A DNA stretch of 64,000 nt from Coriaria nepalensis. Its lineage: Eukaryota; Streptophyta; Magnoliopsida; Cucurbitales; Coriariaceae. Each line of letters opens with the position of its first letter. The stretch's first letter is position 1. A model generated the notes under the pieces. It did no database searches. It was not told the DNA's origin and saw only the letters and a program-made list of their open reading frames with translations. Where the stretch lies: NCBI GenBank assembly GCA_027186245.1, contig CP114491.1, forward strand, positions 10,103,501-10,167,500. The letters are read 5' to 3'. The translations under genes and the position numbers were made by a program. This document shows, piece by piece, positions 44,372 to 55,925 of this stretch.

Positions 44372-45307
44372 ATGCCCGCCATAGGCAATAACAGCATATC
44401 TTTATACTCCACCCTTCTAGAATCCTTCTCTTCAACGAAAAACCTCCGTAAACTCCTCCAAATCCATGCCCGAATCATCGCCCTTGGACTTTCCGACCAC
44501 CATTTCATTCGAACAAAGCTTATCTCCTCGTACGCCTCTTGTTCTCAACTCCACCAAGCCAACATTCTCTTCTCATTCTCCAATCGCCACCCCACATTCC
44601 TCTTCAACACCTTCATTCGGGCACACGCATCTCTCGGCCAATTCCACCAATCCCTCTCTATCTTCCACCACATGATCATTTCCTCCAAATCTATTGACCG
44701 CTTCACCTTGCCCGCCGTGCTCAAGTCATGTTCCTGTCTATCCTCCCTACGGTTTGGCCGGCAAGTTCATGGAGCCGTTTTGGTCAACGGGTTCAGTTTT
44801 GATTTGGCCAATTCAAACTCATTGATTACAATGTATGGAAAATGTGGCGATTTGGATTGCGCTCGTAGAGTGTTCGATAATATGCGTGTAAGAAACAAGA
44901 TATCTTGGTCCGCCATGATGGGATGTTATGGGGCCCATGGGGTGTTTGGTGAAGTTTTCGAGTTGTTTGACTGGATGGTAGAGGAGGGCGTGAGGCCAGA
45001 TGAGTTGACTTTTACTTCCGTGCTCAGTGCTTGTAGCCATGGAGGGTTGGTAGAGAAGGGCAGAGAGTATTTCAAAATGATGGTAAAGAGGTTTGGGATG
45101 AGGCCGGGGGTTGAGCATTATACGTGTATGGTAGATATGTTAGGGAGGGTAGGAAAGGTGGAGGAGGCGGAGGAGTTGATTCTAGAAATGGAGGAGAAGA
45201 TGGAGGCAGATGAGGCATTGTGGGGAGCCTTGTTGGCGGCTTGTAGGGTCCACGGGAAAGTTGACATGGCTGAGCGGATGCTGGAGAAGGTTCGTGGAAG
45301 AACATGA
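44372..45307 (+). CDS. PLS-class pentatricopeptide repeat protein, C-terminally truncated
   Basis: A single exon encodes 311 residues beginning MPAIGNNSISLYSTLLESFS. PPR motifs are clear: KLLQIHARIIALGLSDHHFI, LITMYGKCGDLDCARRVFDN, DELTFTSVLSACSHGGLVEK and HYTCMVDMLGRVGKVEEAEE. The protein ends at ACRVHGKVDMAERMLEKVRG, where PLS-type editing proteins normally continue for another 80 or more residues (E and E+ motifs). The E domain is therefore missing, and no in-frame continuation is found. It converges tail to tail with the CLB19 gene (76 bases apart). PPR proteins bind organellar RNA one base per repeat; without E or DYW parts, this one is unlikely to edit by itself. An organelle target signal is not obvious. 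Confidence 0.85.
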   Translation: MPAIGNNSISLYSTLLESFSSTKNLRKLLQIHARIIALGLSDHHFIRTKLISSYASCSQLHQANILFSFSNRHPTFLFNTFIRAHASLGQFHQSLSIFHHMIISSKSIDRFTLPAVLKSCSCLSSLRFGRQVHGAVLVNGFSFDLANSNSLITMYGKCGDLDCARRVFDNMRVRNKISWSAMMGCYGAHGVFGEVFELFDWMVEEGVRPDELTFTSVLSACSHGGLVEKGREYFKMMVKRFGMRPGVEHYTCMVDMLGRVGKVEEAEELILEMEEKMEADEALWGALLAACRVHGKVDMAERMLEKVRGRT

Positions 45308-45383
45308 GTTAGTGTAGCATCAATGTGATTGTTTATAGCACAATCAAGTGTTTGTAGGAACAAAATGAGTTCATATAAATATC

Positions 45384-46937
45384 CTAGTTTTCGACATGAC
45401 ATTCATCTACAATTACACTGGTTTTGGGAACATAACCACACAATTTCAATTCAGAAAACACAAGGTCTAACATCGCGTATATGTCTTCACTATCAGCATG
45501 AAATTTATCACCGGCCACAAATTCATGGTTACAGCAATCAATCTCAATTGAGCTAAACCCGGGTTTCTTCTTCACCCCCTTAGCCTTCATCCACCTCCTA
45601 ACCTTATTAGCTCCATCCCATATGCCCATGGCTGCATATATATTCGAAAGGAGCACATAAACCGAATCACCACCTGGGTCTAGTTCAAGAAGAAAACTTG
45701 TTAACCTTTCAGCCAAGTTGACATCTCCATGGGTCCTACAAGCCGCTAACAACGAGCCCAACACAACTTCATTAGGCCTCATGGGCATATTTTGAATCAC
45801 ATTTAGAGCATCCTCAAATCTCCCCGCTCGACCATACAGGTCTACTATGCATCCATAATGTTCGATTCTAGGACTTACTCTATGAACTCTCTTCATACTA
45901 TCAAAAATTTTAAGCCCTTCATCAACTAACCCCCCATGGCTACATGCCGTAAGAGCTCCTGTTAAGGTGACCCCATCAGGCTTAAAGCCTTCCTTCTGCA
46001 TCTTCTCAAAAAACTCCAAAGCTTCTTCTGCTTCCCCATTAACTGCAAACCCTACGATGATTGAATTCCATGATACCAGAGTTCGTTCAGACATTTTCTC
46101 AAAAACCTGACGGGCAAACTCTATACACCCACATCTAGAATACATATCTATCAAAGAATTACTTATCCTTGTATTATTCTTAAACTCTTGCCTCATAACG
46201 AACCGATTAACCCATAACCCTAGACCTAGCGTTCCTAAATCAGCACAAGCAGCCAGAACAGCTATTACGGTAACATAATCCGGTTCCAATCCCGAGCACT
46301 GCATCTCGTAGAAGCACTCTAATGCTTGTTCAAATTTTCCTTTCTTAATAAACCCATTAATCAAGGCAGTCCAAGAAATCACATCTCTCTCAGGCATTTC
46401 ATCAAACAAATTCACTGCAAAACCAATCTCGCCATTTCTCATGTACCCATCGATCATAGTGTTCCAAGACATGGAATTCTTCTTCATACCCATCTCATCA
46501 AAAACCAATCTAGCAAGACCCACTTGACCAGACTTTGCATACATATCAACAAGAGCCGTACCCACCATTACGTTCTCTTTATCCAACCTCAATTTCCGTA
46601 CATAACCGTGGATGCAAGCACCAAAACGACAGCTTTTTCTGGCCGGAAAATCGGCACAGCTGGAGAGAAGTGTTATGAATGAGATGTGATTGGGCTCAAC
46701 GCCGGAAAGTCTCATGCGTGAGAACTCTTGGGCAGCTTCGGTTAAGTTGCCTTTTTTACAGAGGCGAGCTATGGAGGAGGTCCATAGAACAACAGGGTCG
46801 ATTGGTCTGTTGCTGTTGCTGTTGTTCTTGTTGTTGTCTTGTCGGATTGAGACTCGAGTTTTTTCGGAGTGAGGTGATGCGGCCACCGGAGGTAGAGGAA
46901 GGTGCGGTGGGGTGGCTGTGAAGGTGGGAACGCTCAT
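45384..46937 (-). CDS. CLB19: Plastid RNA editing factor CLB19 (PPR, E class)
   Basis: A single exon encodes 517 residues. A short plastid-type leader (MSVPTFTATPPHLPLPPVAA) is followed by about ten P, L and S repeats (for example VLWTSSIARLCKKGNLTEAA, NSMSWNTMIDGYMRNGEIGF, VSWNSIIVGFAVNGEAEEAL) and an E/E+ domain near the end (YVLLSNIYAAMGIWDGANKV, then KPGFSSIEIDCCNHEFVAGD). Sequence and layout match Arabidopsis CLB19 (PDE247, At1g05750). CLB19 directs C-to-U editing of chloroplast rpoA and clpP transcripts; mutants are yellow and seedling-lethal. It lacks a DYW domain and so must recruit a deaminase partner. The reading frame is intact and intronless. Confidence 0.92.
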   Translation of the reverse strand: MSVPTFTATPPHLPLPPVAASPHSEKTRVSIRQDNNKNNSNSNRPIDPVVLWTSSIARLCKKGNLTEAAQEFSRMRLSGVEPNHISFITLLSSCADFPARKSCRFGACIHGYVRKLRLDKENVMVGTALVDMYAKSGQVGLARLVFDEMGMKKNSMSWNTMIDGYMRNGEIGFAVNLFDEMPERDVISWTALINGFIKKGKFEQALECFYEMQCSGLEPDYVTVIAVLAACADLGTLGLGLWVNRFVMRQEFKNNTRISNSLIDMYSRCGCIEFARQVFEKMSERTLVSWNSIIVGFAVNGEAEEALEFFEKMQKEGFKPDGVTLTGALTACSHGGLVDEGLKIFDSMKRVHRVSPRIEHYGCIVDLYGRAGRFEDALNVIQNMPMRPNEVVLGSLLAACRTHGDVNLAERLTSFLLELDPGGDSVYVLLSNIYAAMGIWDGANKVRRWMKAKGVKKKPGFSSIEIDCCNHEFVAGDKFHADSEDIYAMLDLVFSELKLCGYVPKTSVIVDECHVEN

Positions 46938-47783
46938 TTGGTCAAAATACCGTTTGGAAAGTGGTCAGGGAGCCAGCGAGTCTAGTTATTTTCGGTTTTC
47001 CCAAACGATGTTAGTGCACCCTCATCTGTTTCTAGGCTCAAAAGATGAATAAGTAATTACAGGCCAACTGTAAGATCGGCAAGCTCAAAACGTAAGGAAA
47101 TATAGCCCAAGGATTGTAGCATAATTTTAACGCAACGCTAGCGGACACATGCTGTTTACATCGGCTTTAAATTTATATAATTCAATATAAAAAATTTACT
47201 ATATTTAACTATTTAATTTGAATTTATAATAAAATAACGGTAAAGTCAATTATATATTATTAAAATTTTGATATTATAAAATCAAAATCAATTGTTCTTA
47301 CTCGATTCAACTAAATAAATACAATAAAATCACAATTTTTATTGACATTCTCTTCTCATTCTCATTTTCAAACTTAATGTTTGATTACCATGCAGTTTTA
47401 AAGCATCTCAAACTAGTAACTTCGTTAGAAACAAGTGATATCAGACGGAAAATAATCACACGGTTCACATCCTCTATACATCACCACCAAACTAGATACG
47501 GTATCTAGTAAAAGCTCAGATACCATCCCGACCTTCTTCATTACAATTTCAACCACCCAAATGACGAGAAAAACCCTAGAAACACCACATTTTTGGATAT
47601 TCTTGAGCTTAAAAAACTAAGGAAACAAATCTGCTTTCTAATTTCGCAATGTCAGTCAAGTTAGAACCACCCGGGACATCTTTCTCGGACTGGAAAAACA
47701 TGTTAGTCATGGCTAGCAAAAAAAAAAACCATAGCTTGCTCTCAACATGTCCGGACCAAGAAAATGGAAAGCAACATACCACC
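46938..47783. other. Intergenic
   Basis: No gene is seen; it includes AT-rich sequence (47160-47340) and the 3' untranslated region of the LHW-like gene. Confidence 0.5.
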
Positions 47784-50700
47784 TTACTGCAAAGTGTTTG
47801 GCATGCCTGTAGCTGATATAGGGGCAGCTTGAGGGTAGCCATTATGGACCATCATATGGTTAGTTTCATTCCCATTCCCCAATGATCCACTACTACCACC
47901 TTTCATTGCTTGCTCCAAAAGGTGAACGAGTGACATAAAGATTTCCATCCGCGTCATGTCCCTATTAGCCTGCCATATTAAACGGAGCATCAGTACAAAA
48001 CTACAATCTCACCATAATCAGAAGTTATGCTTTAACAGTAAAGCATAAAAGATGCTTTGGAGTTTCAGTAATTTACCTCAACTGCAAACCGTGCCCATAT
48101 CTTGTCATCCCGAGTCTCCATCACACCTTTCAGGATGGACAAACCCAGTCCTCTAATTAAATCAGCTATTTCAAAAAAGAGACCCCTATCTTCACAAAGC
48201 ATCTGTGGATGAAAATAAGTTATTAAGAAAATTGCTGTTCGAGGAATTAACAGAAAAAGATTGAATATTTTTGGCATTTTGTGAAAATATAAGGCTTTAC
48301 CTCCACAAGAAACTGGCGTGGAGGATTCAGATCCTCGACTATGATAGGGCAGACCATTGATTGGGAGCCAACTTCAAAAGCCCATGTTGCCCCACCTTCA
48401 AAGCCTTCTTTTAGAAACAATCCACCTTCCTTACATATCAGCTGCATATTCAGCCAAGGAAACAATCGATCATCTTAGAGATATTCTTTCAAATGTTTTT
48501 TTTTTCTGTTTGGGGGGGGGGGGGGGGGGGGGGGAGAAAAAAAGATACTATACTTCCAACAAACTAAGTCTATATAGCAAATACAATTATATATTCTGCT
48601 TCTATACAGGAAATCATGTATGTTCTGTCAATGTAGATATCCTAAGGGGTAGAGGTGTTAATGAAATCATTCTCACCTTAGATTCCCCTGTTTGTTTCAG
48701 CTTGTCTGCATGCTTTGCCACACTTTGCAGAAAAATCATATGCTTGATGGTCCTTTCAAAAAGTGCATCAATACTACACTGTAGTTATATAAAGAATTAA
48801 GAATTGTGTCAGTCATAATTACATATATACTACAGAAGAAAATTTGGAAGAGATGTAAGAGTAAGAGATAGATCGGATTTACCTTTGCCCCATTGGGCAC
48901 AATCTCCCTCAACTCCTTCACCCGATCTTGAATCATCTGGCGATCTTTTGGCCTTGGCCTAGGGTTATCTCCGGGTTTGAGTCTCTTCCGGCTTGACTTG
49001 TTTGCATCATCAGGCTTCTTAGAATATCCTGTTGACACACTGTTGTCCCGCTTCAGATTACTTCCCTGTTCAACCCATGAACTGATCTGAGATCCATAAA
49101 CAGAAGTAGTCTGCGAAGAGCTTCCCTTGTCATCTTTGCTACCCCCAGATAGGAAAGAGCTAGTATCTAAAGTCCCTGCCTTACCCACGGAATAAGGAAA
49201 GCTGAGAGTCTCACTTTTCAGGCGATCTGATAAACTAGCCCGTCCATAGTCGGGAGAAGTACTAGGAACAGAGGAGCTACTGGTCTTTGTTAATGTTGTC
49301 TTGCAAGACACGTTATCATCTGAGCTCTGCTTTGCAGTAGAGTGACTTCTAGATACTACAGCATCCAAAAGGTGGTCGGAAGCCACCTCAGAGAATATAC
49401 CTGTATCAGATATCATATCACTCATAGAGTAGATATCAGAACCCATGCCAAGTTCATGCATATTCATCAACAAAGAACCCGCATTGGTATTCTTCACGTT
49501 CTCATTCGACCCATTACTGACTGAATTTTCTCTGTTCCCATTAAGTAGTTTGCTTTTATACTCAACACCCAATATATCAAACAAGTCGTCTCCAGATGGA
49601 GGTAGGTCAGGGGTTCCTTCATTCTTAACATTTGGAAATACTTGCCTCTCATTTCCATCTTCATGGCTGCAGTCATTGAAAGACATAAAGCCACCCAGGT
49701 GGCTGAATGTTGCGTTAAGAGCTTGAAAAAAATCATCATCTAATTTATCCTCTGTCGGAGCCATACCATTTTGCACCTGCTTCACATCTGCACCATAATT
49801 TGTGTGATCAGAATTTCCTGAGAGCATGTGACCCGCTGTTAGATTATCTACAACACTGGACAGAGAAGCTTTCTCCACCTTAGACAAGTCAGCAATTTGC
49901 TCAATCCGCTCAATCCTACAAGGATCAGCTACTCTCTCTTGGATTGGAAGAGAGAATGGAGCTGGAATTGCCTTTTTATGACTACTTATTTCGCTTGACT
50001 GGCTGACTTCTAGCAACGGAGTTGCAGTAGAAACTTTTCCGAGAACAGGGTTAATGCTTCCATTTGTCCTCATCAGAGATGCATTAAAACTATTTGATGC
50101 ACTCATGCTTTTATTACTATCATGTTGTAGGCAAGCACTAGACAAGATTCGATGTTCGATCAATCTCAGACTGTGATGACCAGCATTTGAGTGACCAAAA
50201 CCAGATGTATAATTTACAGCAGAACTTGAAGAAGCCTGCTGATTCAGCCATGGATCAGGCTTTGGTGGAATCACTTCAGCTCTTACATCTCCATAGTCTA
50301 CACTTTCTCCAAACCAAGGGTTTGCCTTCATCATAGGAGTAAACTTAGGACTACCAAAGCCATCATGGAATTTGAACAAATTTTGGCTCTGGCCAGGATC
50401 TTGGAATGTTGATGTGGTAGCATGCTGATTATTTTGAATATCCCCGGTCAAAGAATGAGATAGTTGACCAACAGGCCTGGAAGCAAGAGAAGAACTGCCT
50501 TGTTCGCTGCAGCTGTTAGTAAATATAGAAGGTTTTATCACCGTACAATTTCCATATGCATCAACAGATATGGGCATTCCAAGACCGACAGGTACCCCTA
50601 ATTTTTCGGTAGGGTCTTTCATTGCATAGTTTTTGGATAGAAGAGCACCAGGGACACCTCCTAAATGCAGGATCAAACTCTTCACATCACTTACAAATCC

Positions 50701-52670
50701 CATATCTTCTATGATCTGAAGAAGCAAAGGCAACATATCAATTAAGGAACAGGGCAGCAGCAATGCAACATGAATATGTAGAAGCCACTACTGCTAGGTC
50801 ACTAATTATCATTCCAACATATATTCAAGTAGCTTAAAATCATATTCTACAGGAAAAATCGAAGAGCTGCTAGATCACTCACAGCAAAGGAAGAACCAAG
50901 TTGAACAACCCCATGTGGAGTAACAGGTATAACTGCAACTGTCTGTAAGCCAACAAAAATATTTTTGTAATTGTACAGTGAGAAGCTTGAGCTTCAAAAG
51001 CAGAAGAAAAATAAAATGCCAGACCTGCATGCCTGCTGAAAATTGCTGATGCGCATCATTTAGAACCTGAAAATAAGAAATTACCACCATGTTATGCATT
51101 CAGTGACAGACATGAGAAATTTATAATTTATAAGAAATACGCAAAAGGCAACCAAATGCCTAAACCAGGCAGGTAATGTGAAAAAGAAAAAGAAAAAAGA
51201 TGGAACCAGAATCCATCTTCAAAGTGCCAATAGTGCAGGTACAGATTTTATTTATACCTCAGGTGGATGGGCATCACTGGTGAAATTGTTTGACAAAATC
51301 CATTGACGGTTTCCAGTAAATGCTGCTCGCCCCACAATCCTGGAAAAATGTAAAAGATGTGTCTTTGAGACACACAGTTGCAGGAGCAAAAGCAACTAAA
51401 AGTGAGAACCAATTCTACTTGAATGATCATACCCTTCTCCAACGATGATAATCTGATTATTCAACATCATTCTGTTAATTAATGAATGAACTCTGTCTTC
51501 TTGAATCCCAAGTTGTTGGGAGCAATTCTCATAGTGACATTCTTCCCAAATTAAAATCCTGCAAATACAAAAGGCCTTTTTTCAAACTCATACAAAAAGA
51601 AATTCTAAGTTCTCAGATAAACCAATGTTTTATTATACTAATAAAAACAAAATAAAACATCAACGGAAGCCATGAAAAAAAAAAAAAAAAACATGACAGA
51701 GAGAGATAAGAAAATGGAACAATAAATTTTTCTTGATGTTGATTACATGGAAAGAAATTGCAAAATATGAGATCAACGAGACAAAAGATGATTCGAGAAA
51801 TATCTGCTTCTATTGGTAACAAACATGAAAAAAATGACCCAAATTAAAAACTAATCAATTAAACAGCATTGTCAATATTCTTGACATATTGGTCTACGGC
51901 CTTACATCCTTTTCATCTTAAAACAAAAATTTAAAATAAAACCAATAGAATAAAGCAAGAAATGCAAGAACCTAGCATCACTCTAATACAAGTAGTACAC
52001 CAGTTGGATAAAGCGCAAGTCTTGCAGACATGTACTAATAAGATTTTCACATTTTTGCCTAGGTTCTTCCAAACAAAGCGGAACCAACAAAAAGATAGAA
52101 AGTTCCAAAAATAGAAAGAAGGAATATTACCCAACAGATCTCCATCCAAACACAAACGCCTTGGATTCTCTACTCTTTGCAAACATATTTATGGTTTCAT
52201 GTGTGTACAATTTGTTTAGTCACTGATAAAGCACAGGAAAAAAGAGGAAAGTACATAAATCCTAAACTTTTCTACGCTACTCTCTAGAGTCTAGACTGAT
52301 ATAACAAAATAATTCTACTCATAGACTGATCCAATTTAACAAGTTCGGATTTTTCTCTATCTGGAACTTAACACTAGAACTACCCATGGAACCAAATCAG
52401 AAGAGAGAAGAAAAAGATTATCTTTACTTCTCGAGGTACGATACGAGCAGCGCAAGAACGTCCTTTAGTGATTCAAGCATAGCTGAACAGGACTAATTTA
52501 CTAGAGCAATAACCAGAACAAGAACAGAAATGTAAGAGCAGAAACCGAAAGATTCATTTCCATCGAGAAACTTACTTAGAATTTTGGCAGCCGATCTTCC
52601 AAAACACAGCATAAGACCACTGATTCGAACGGCAGAGAGCCTTGAGCGCTTCTTTCAGCAGAAATCCCAT
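47784..52670 (-). CDS. LHW: LONESOME HIGHWAY-like bHLH transcription factor
   Basis: Ten minus-strand exons join in frame: 52670-52576, 51558-51433, 51339-51258, 51066-51025, 50942-50883, 50715-48883, 48778-48677, 48441-48301, 48202-48077 and 47969-47784. They give 930 residues. The N-terminal MYC-type domain (about 1-170) begins MGFLLKEALKALCRSNQWSY and includes GIVGRAAFTGNRQWI. A long Ser-rich middle from one large exon leads to an atypical bHLH (about 715-785: RPRPKDRQMIQDRVKELREI, IDALFERTIKHMIFLQSVAK). An ACT-like C-terminal domain follows. LHW and its relatives pair with TMO5 to drive cytokinin synthesis and cell division in root vascular tissue. It could instead be a LHL1-3/EMB1444 paralog. 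The leader contains three short uORFs, which is characteristic of this family. Confidence 0.92.
48512..48534. repeat. Run of 23 G in an LHW intron
   Basis: A homopolymer of 23 G (C on the transcribed strand) lies in the intron between exons 7 and 8, just after a run of T. It could form G-quadruplex structures. Its true length is uncertain, as such runs are hard to sequence. Confidence 0.85.
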
Positions 52671-52674
52671 GGTT

Positions 52675-53004
52675 TCAGCAGCAGAGCTGGAATCCAAGCC
52701 GTCGTTGCTCGAACAAAGTCAAATCCAACGAAATATGCACGAACACAGAGAGTAAGTGTGAATATTGGAGAGCATACATTTCCTTCCTAACTTCCCCGGC
52801 AAGATCCTCTACCTGCCTGCTTCGTTCTCAAACCACCACTCCTCTTCCTCTCTGGATCCAAGTTCCCTGAGATCATTTTCCAGCAAGCCATACTACGACA
52901 ATCGAAAAGTTCTAGCACCGTCGCGAAAGCCGATAAAGCGACCCGAACAACCTCTACACTATTCCACAAGCTTGAAGCTTGTAGACAGTAGCGATTTGCG
53001 CCAT
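52675..53004 (-). other. Three upstream ORFs in the LHW-like leader
   Basis: Reading the minus strand towards the LHW ATG (52670), three short frames occur: 53004-52954 (16 residues, MAQIATVYKLQACGIV), 52891-52787 (34 residues, starting MACWKMISGNLDPERK) and 52779-52675 (34 residues, starting MYALQYSHLLSVFVHI). The last one stops 4 bases before the main start codon. LHW-family transcripts in Arabidopsis are known to carry translated uORFs (for example CPuORF7 of a paralog). Whether these particular peptides are the conserved ones is not clear. Confidence 0.5.
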
Positions 53005-53059
53005 CTCTTAGCTCGACAAAAAGTAGGAACAGAAGAAGAACAAACTCACTGAAAAATAG

Positions 53060-55300
53060 CGGGGGAAAAAAAAAGAAAGAAAAATCTGAAGGAGCTCTGC
53101 TCTTTCACTTTCACGGTATCTTTTCTGCTATTCTTCTTCTTCTTTCTTCTTCCTTGTTTGCTCCCTTTACCATTTTTATTGTGTCTACTAAAAAAGCGTG
53201 TCTCAAAATAGGCCCCCCGTTTCAGCTAAAATTACAAACACACCACTATTAATCTTTATTTTTACTTATAAAAACTTTACCCGCTATGAGAGACAGAGGT
53301 TTCTGGGACAGGTGGTGGTGTGTGATTCGTCACAGCGTAGTGCGGGTTGCTATCCCGAAACGTCAGATATAGAATGCCCCTTTCTTTTCTGTAGAATTAC
53401 AGCACTGTCATTGTGCCTTTATTTTGTCACGATCGACACGTGGGGAGGTTCAAATGAAAAGAATATTCCAGATAAATTCTATTTCTATTTATTATTCTTA
53501 TAATATTATTTTTAATTAAAATTAAAAATAAAATCATAATGAATCTAGTTAAATAAAGTATAGAAAGAGGAAAAATAAATATAAATATAAATAAATAAAA
53601 AACAAAAAACAAAAAACAAAGTTGATGATGAAAGGGAGATTTTTTAGTCTCTCCCCCCACATTTGATTCTTTGTATGGGACCCACTTATGAAAGAGAATC
53701 AATCATTCAACTACAATTAATATTATTTCTATTGGGTTGGGGGGGGGACACAATTAATACATGATATTTTTATATTATATGCTTATTAAATTAATGATTA
53801 TTTTTTAAATTTAATTTAAGATATATAAAATTAACATATGAATGGTAACATCATTAGTTTGTAATCTTAGTTTAATTTACATATCATTAAGCACCATTAT
53901 CGGAGGTTTGATCGAGAGGTGAGGTTGGGTGAATAAATTTGAAAGGCAAAATATAGTAGCATGGGGAAGTGGAAGAGAATAGATAGATATATGACCGTTT
54001 GATTAAAATGAGATCATCAAATGATTCCTAACTAAATGTATATATCTGGTCTCTAAAACATGTTAAGATCAGCCCCCCCCCCCCCCCAAACCCATCAAAT
54101 CCTACTACTTACTTATTCATTCTAAAATCCCAATTACTTAGGAATCCAATGAATATTATTAATATCTCCTCCCATTAAAATTCTTTATTGCAAAAATATA
54201 TATATATAAATAAGAAAGAAAAAAAACTATTTAATGCTCATTGTTCGAATTAGGAAAATAAATACATATAATTAATTAAAAGATAATAGTTTAATGACAT
54301 AATGATGATTAGTGGTTGCGCTGGTTAATAGAGATTAATTATAAGATAAACATGCTATTAACAAATAGTTAATGCTCATTTGCTCCGGGGGGTTAATTTA
54401 CGGTACTTAAGATTATTGAATCTGAATATATTTTTATATAAAAATATATCAAATTTTTGGTTCTTCATTATTATTTTTTAAAACTTTAATTATATATTAG
54501 GTCAAGACTGATCAATGGTTGGTGTGTAATCGTGCTGTGTGTTCTCTAGGCTGTTGTACTGGTTATAATCTAGTGTGTTCATGTTGCTGTTGCTGCACCT
54601 ATAACCTATCATTTAGGTTTATTTTTAACTTTCTTCTTTTTCTTTGTTCAATGTGAAAATTTTCCATATATTATATTATATTATATGGTACAAAAAATAC
54701 GTTGTTTTTTACTGGCATTGCTAGTTACTGTCTCTTTCCTTTATCATATTTAGTTAAATTAGATTTATGATTAGATTTATTTTAAAATTTTTAATTCAAT
54801 ATTAAATTCAATATTAGTTTGGAGGGAGTAATTCTTTTTAAGCATTTCTTTGTGTTATTTTAATTACATTTATTTTTTTTTATTTTTTACTCGTGATAGT
54901 TGATTAGTAATTTTTGTGGGGAAACGAGTAAAAGAGATTCCATTTGAATGAGTAATATTAATTATTAATTAATTAATTAATTAATTATTAAGAGTTTTTT
55001 GGGACAGAGGTTTATATTCTTTTATCTTCCCTATACTCTATCTATATACTCTTATGTATGCAGACCCACTGAGTACTACTAATTATTATTATATAGTTTA
55101 ATAATAAAGATTTATAAATTACTCAATCAGAACTACCATAGCATATGATGCATTCATATTTATCATTTTATTTATATTTTTTAATTCATATACTATTAAA
55201 TTTTGAATAAAAATACATCTTATTTTATCATAATAATAAATATATTAAATTTTATATATAATTATGATTGATCGATATATAATTAAATATGTTAGACACA
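53060..55300. other. Gene-poor AT-rich region
   Basis: No gene is supported. It holds the LHW upstream flank, then AT-rich sequence with C/G runs (about 53739-53747 and 54072-54087), TA runs and a (TTAA)n block near 54957-54990. Confidence 0.55.
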
Positions 55301-55309
55301 AAAATTCAT

Positions 55310-55925
55310 TTTCTATCTAATTCCTCTTGCCCAAGCCTTAATCCTGCCTATACCAAACTCAAGATTGCTTCAACCCATCTCACTCGGACCGAGCTCAAGG
55401 CCAACCTCATTTTGAACGGAGGACGTTATCGACCCCAGTTCATCCTACATACGTAACTCATTCTAGATCCATGATAAAAAACGATCGAGGCCAATAATCT
55501 CCCTAACCAACCTGATGAACCTCTTGCTATATCCAACGATCAAACCATCCGAATCGAAGGGAAAATATTAGGATGAAATGTACTCTATGGCAACCAATAC
55601 CTCAAAGGTTGAGTGGAACAAAAAATATGTCTTAGAGTGGGAGTTGATAGCTTGATCATCTGACTAAAGCATAATACAAACCAACAAAAAGGGGTCATGT
55701 GTGTAAGAGCACGAGAATTATCCCTTGAAAAATGGTTACAAAAGTTGTACACTATCATCGGGAGAGGTATGAACATTTTGGTTCACTACTCTCCCCATCT
55801 TTCTATCATAAAATCTAACTTAATCATCGAAAAGAGTTCTTGGCTTATAACCCCAACGAGTCCTTTCCGTCTCAAGTGAGATCGAGAGTGAGCCTACTGC
55901 TCGGGGCCCAATTTAACTTCAACAA
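55310..55925. repeat. Possible decayed transposable-element fragment
   Basis: This block is much less AT-rich than its surroundings and lacks an open frame longer than about 60 codons. Phrases such as CTCGGACCGAGCTCAAGGCC and CTGCTCGGGGCCCAATTT resemble the style of LTR or other repeat remnants. No terminal repeats or domain were recognised, so the call is weak. Confidence 0.35.

Noticed and set aside
52765..53052. Plus-strand frame of 95 residues opposite the LHW leader
   Set aside because: Antisense to a probable 5' leader and without homology.
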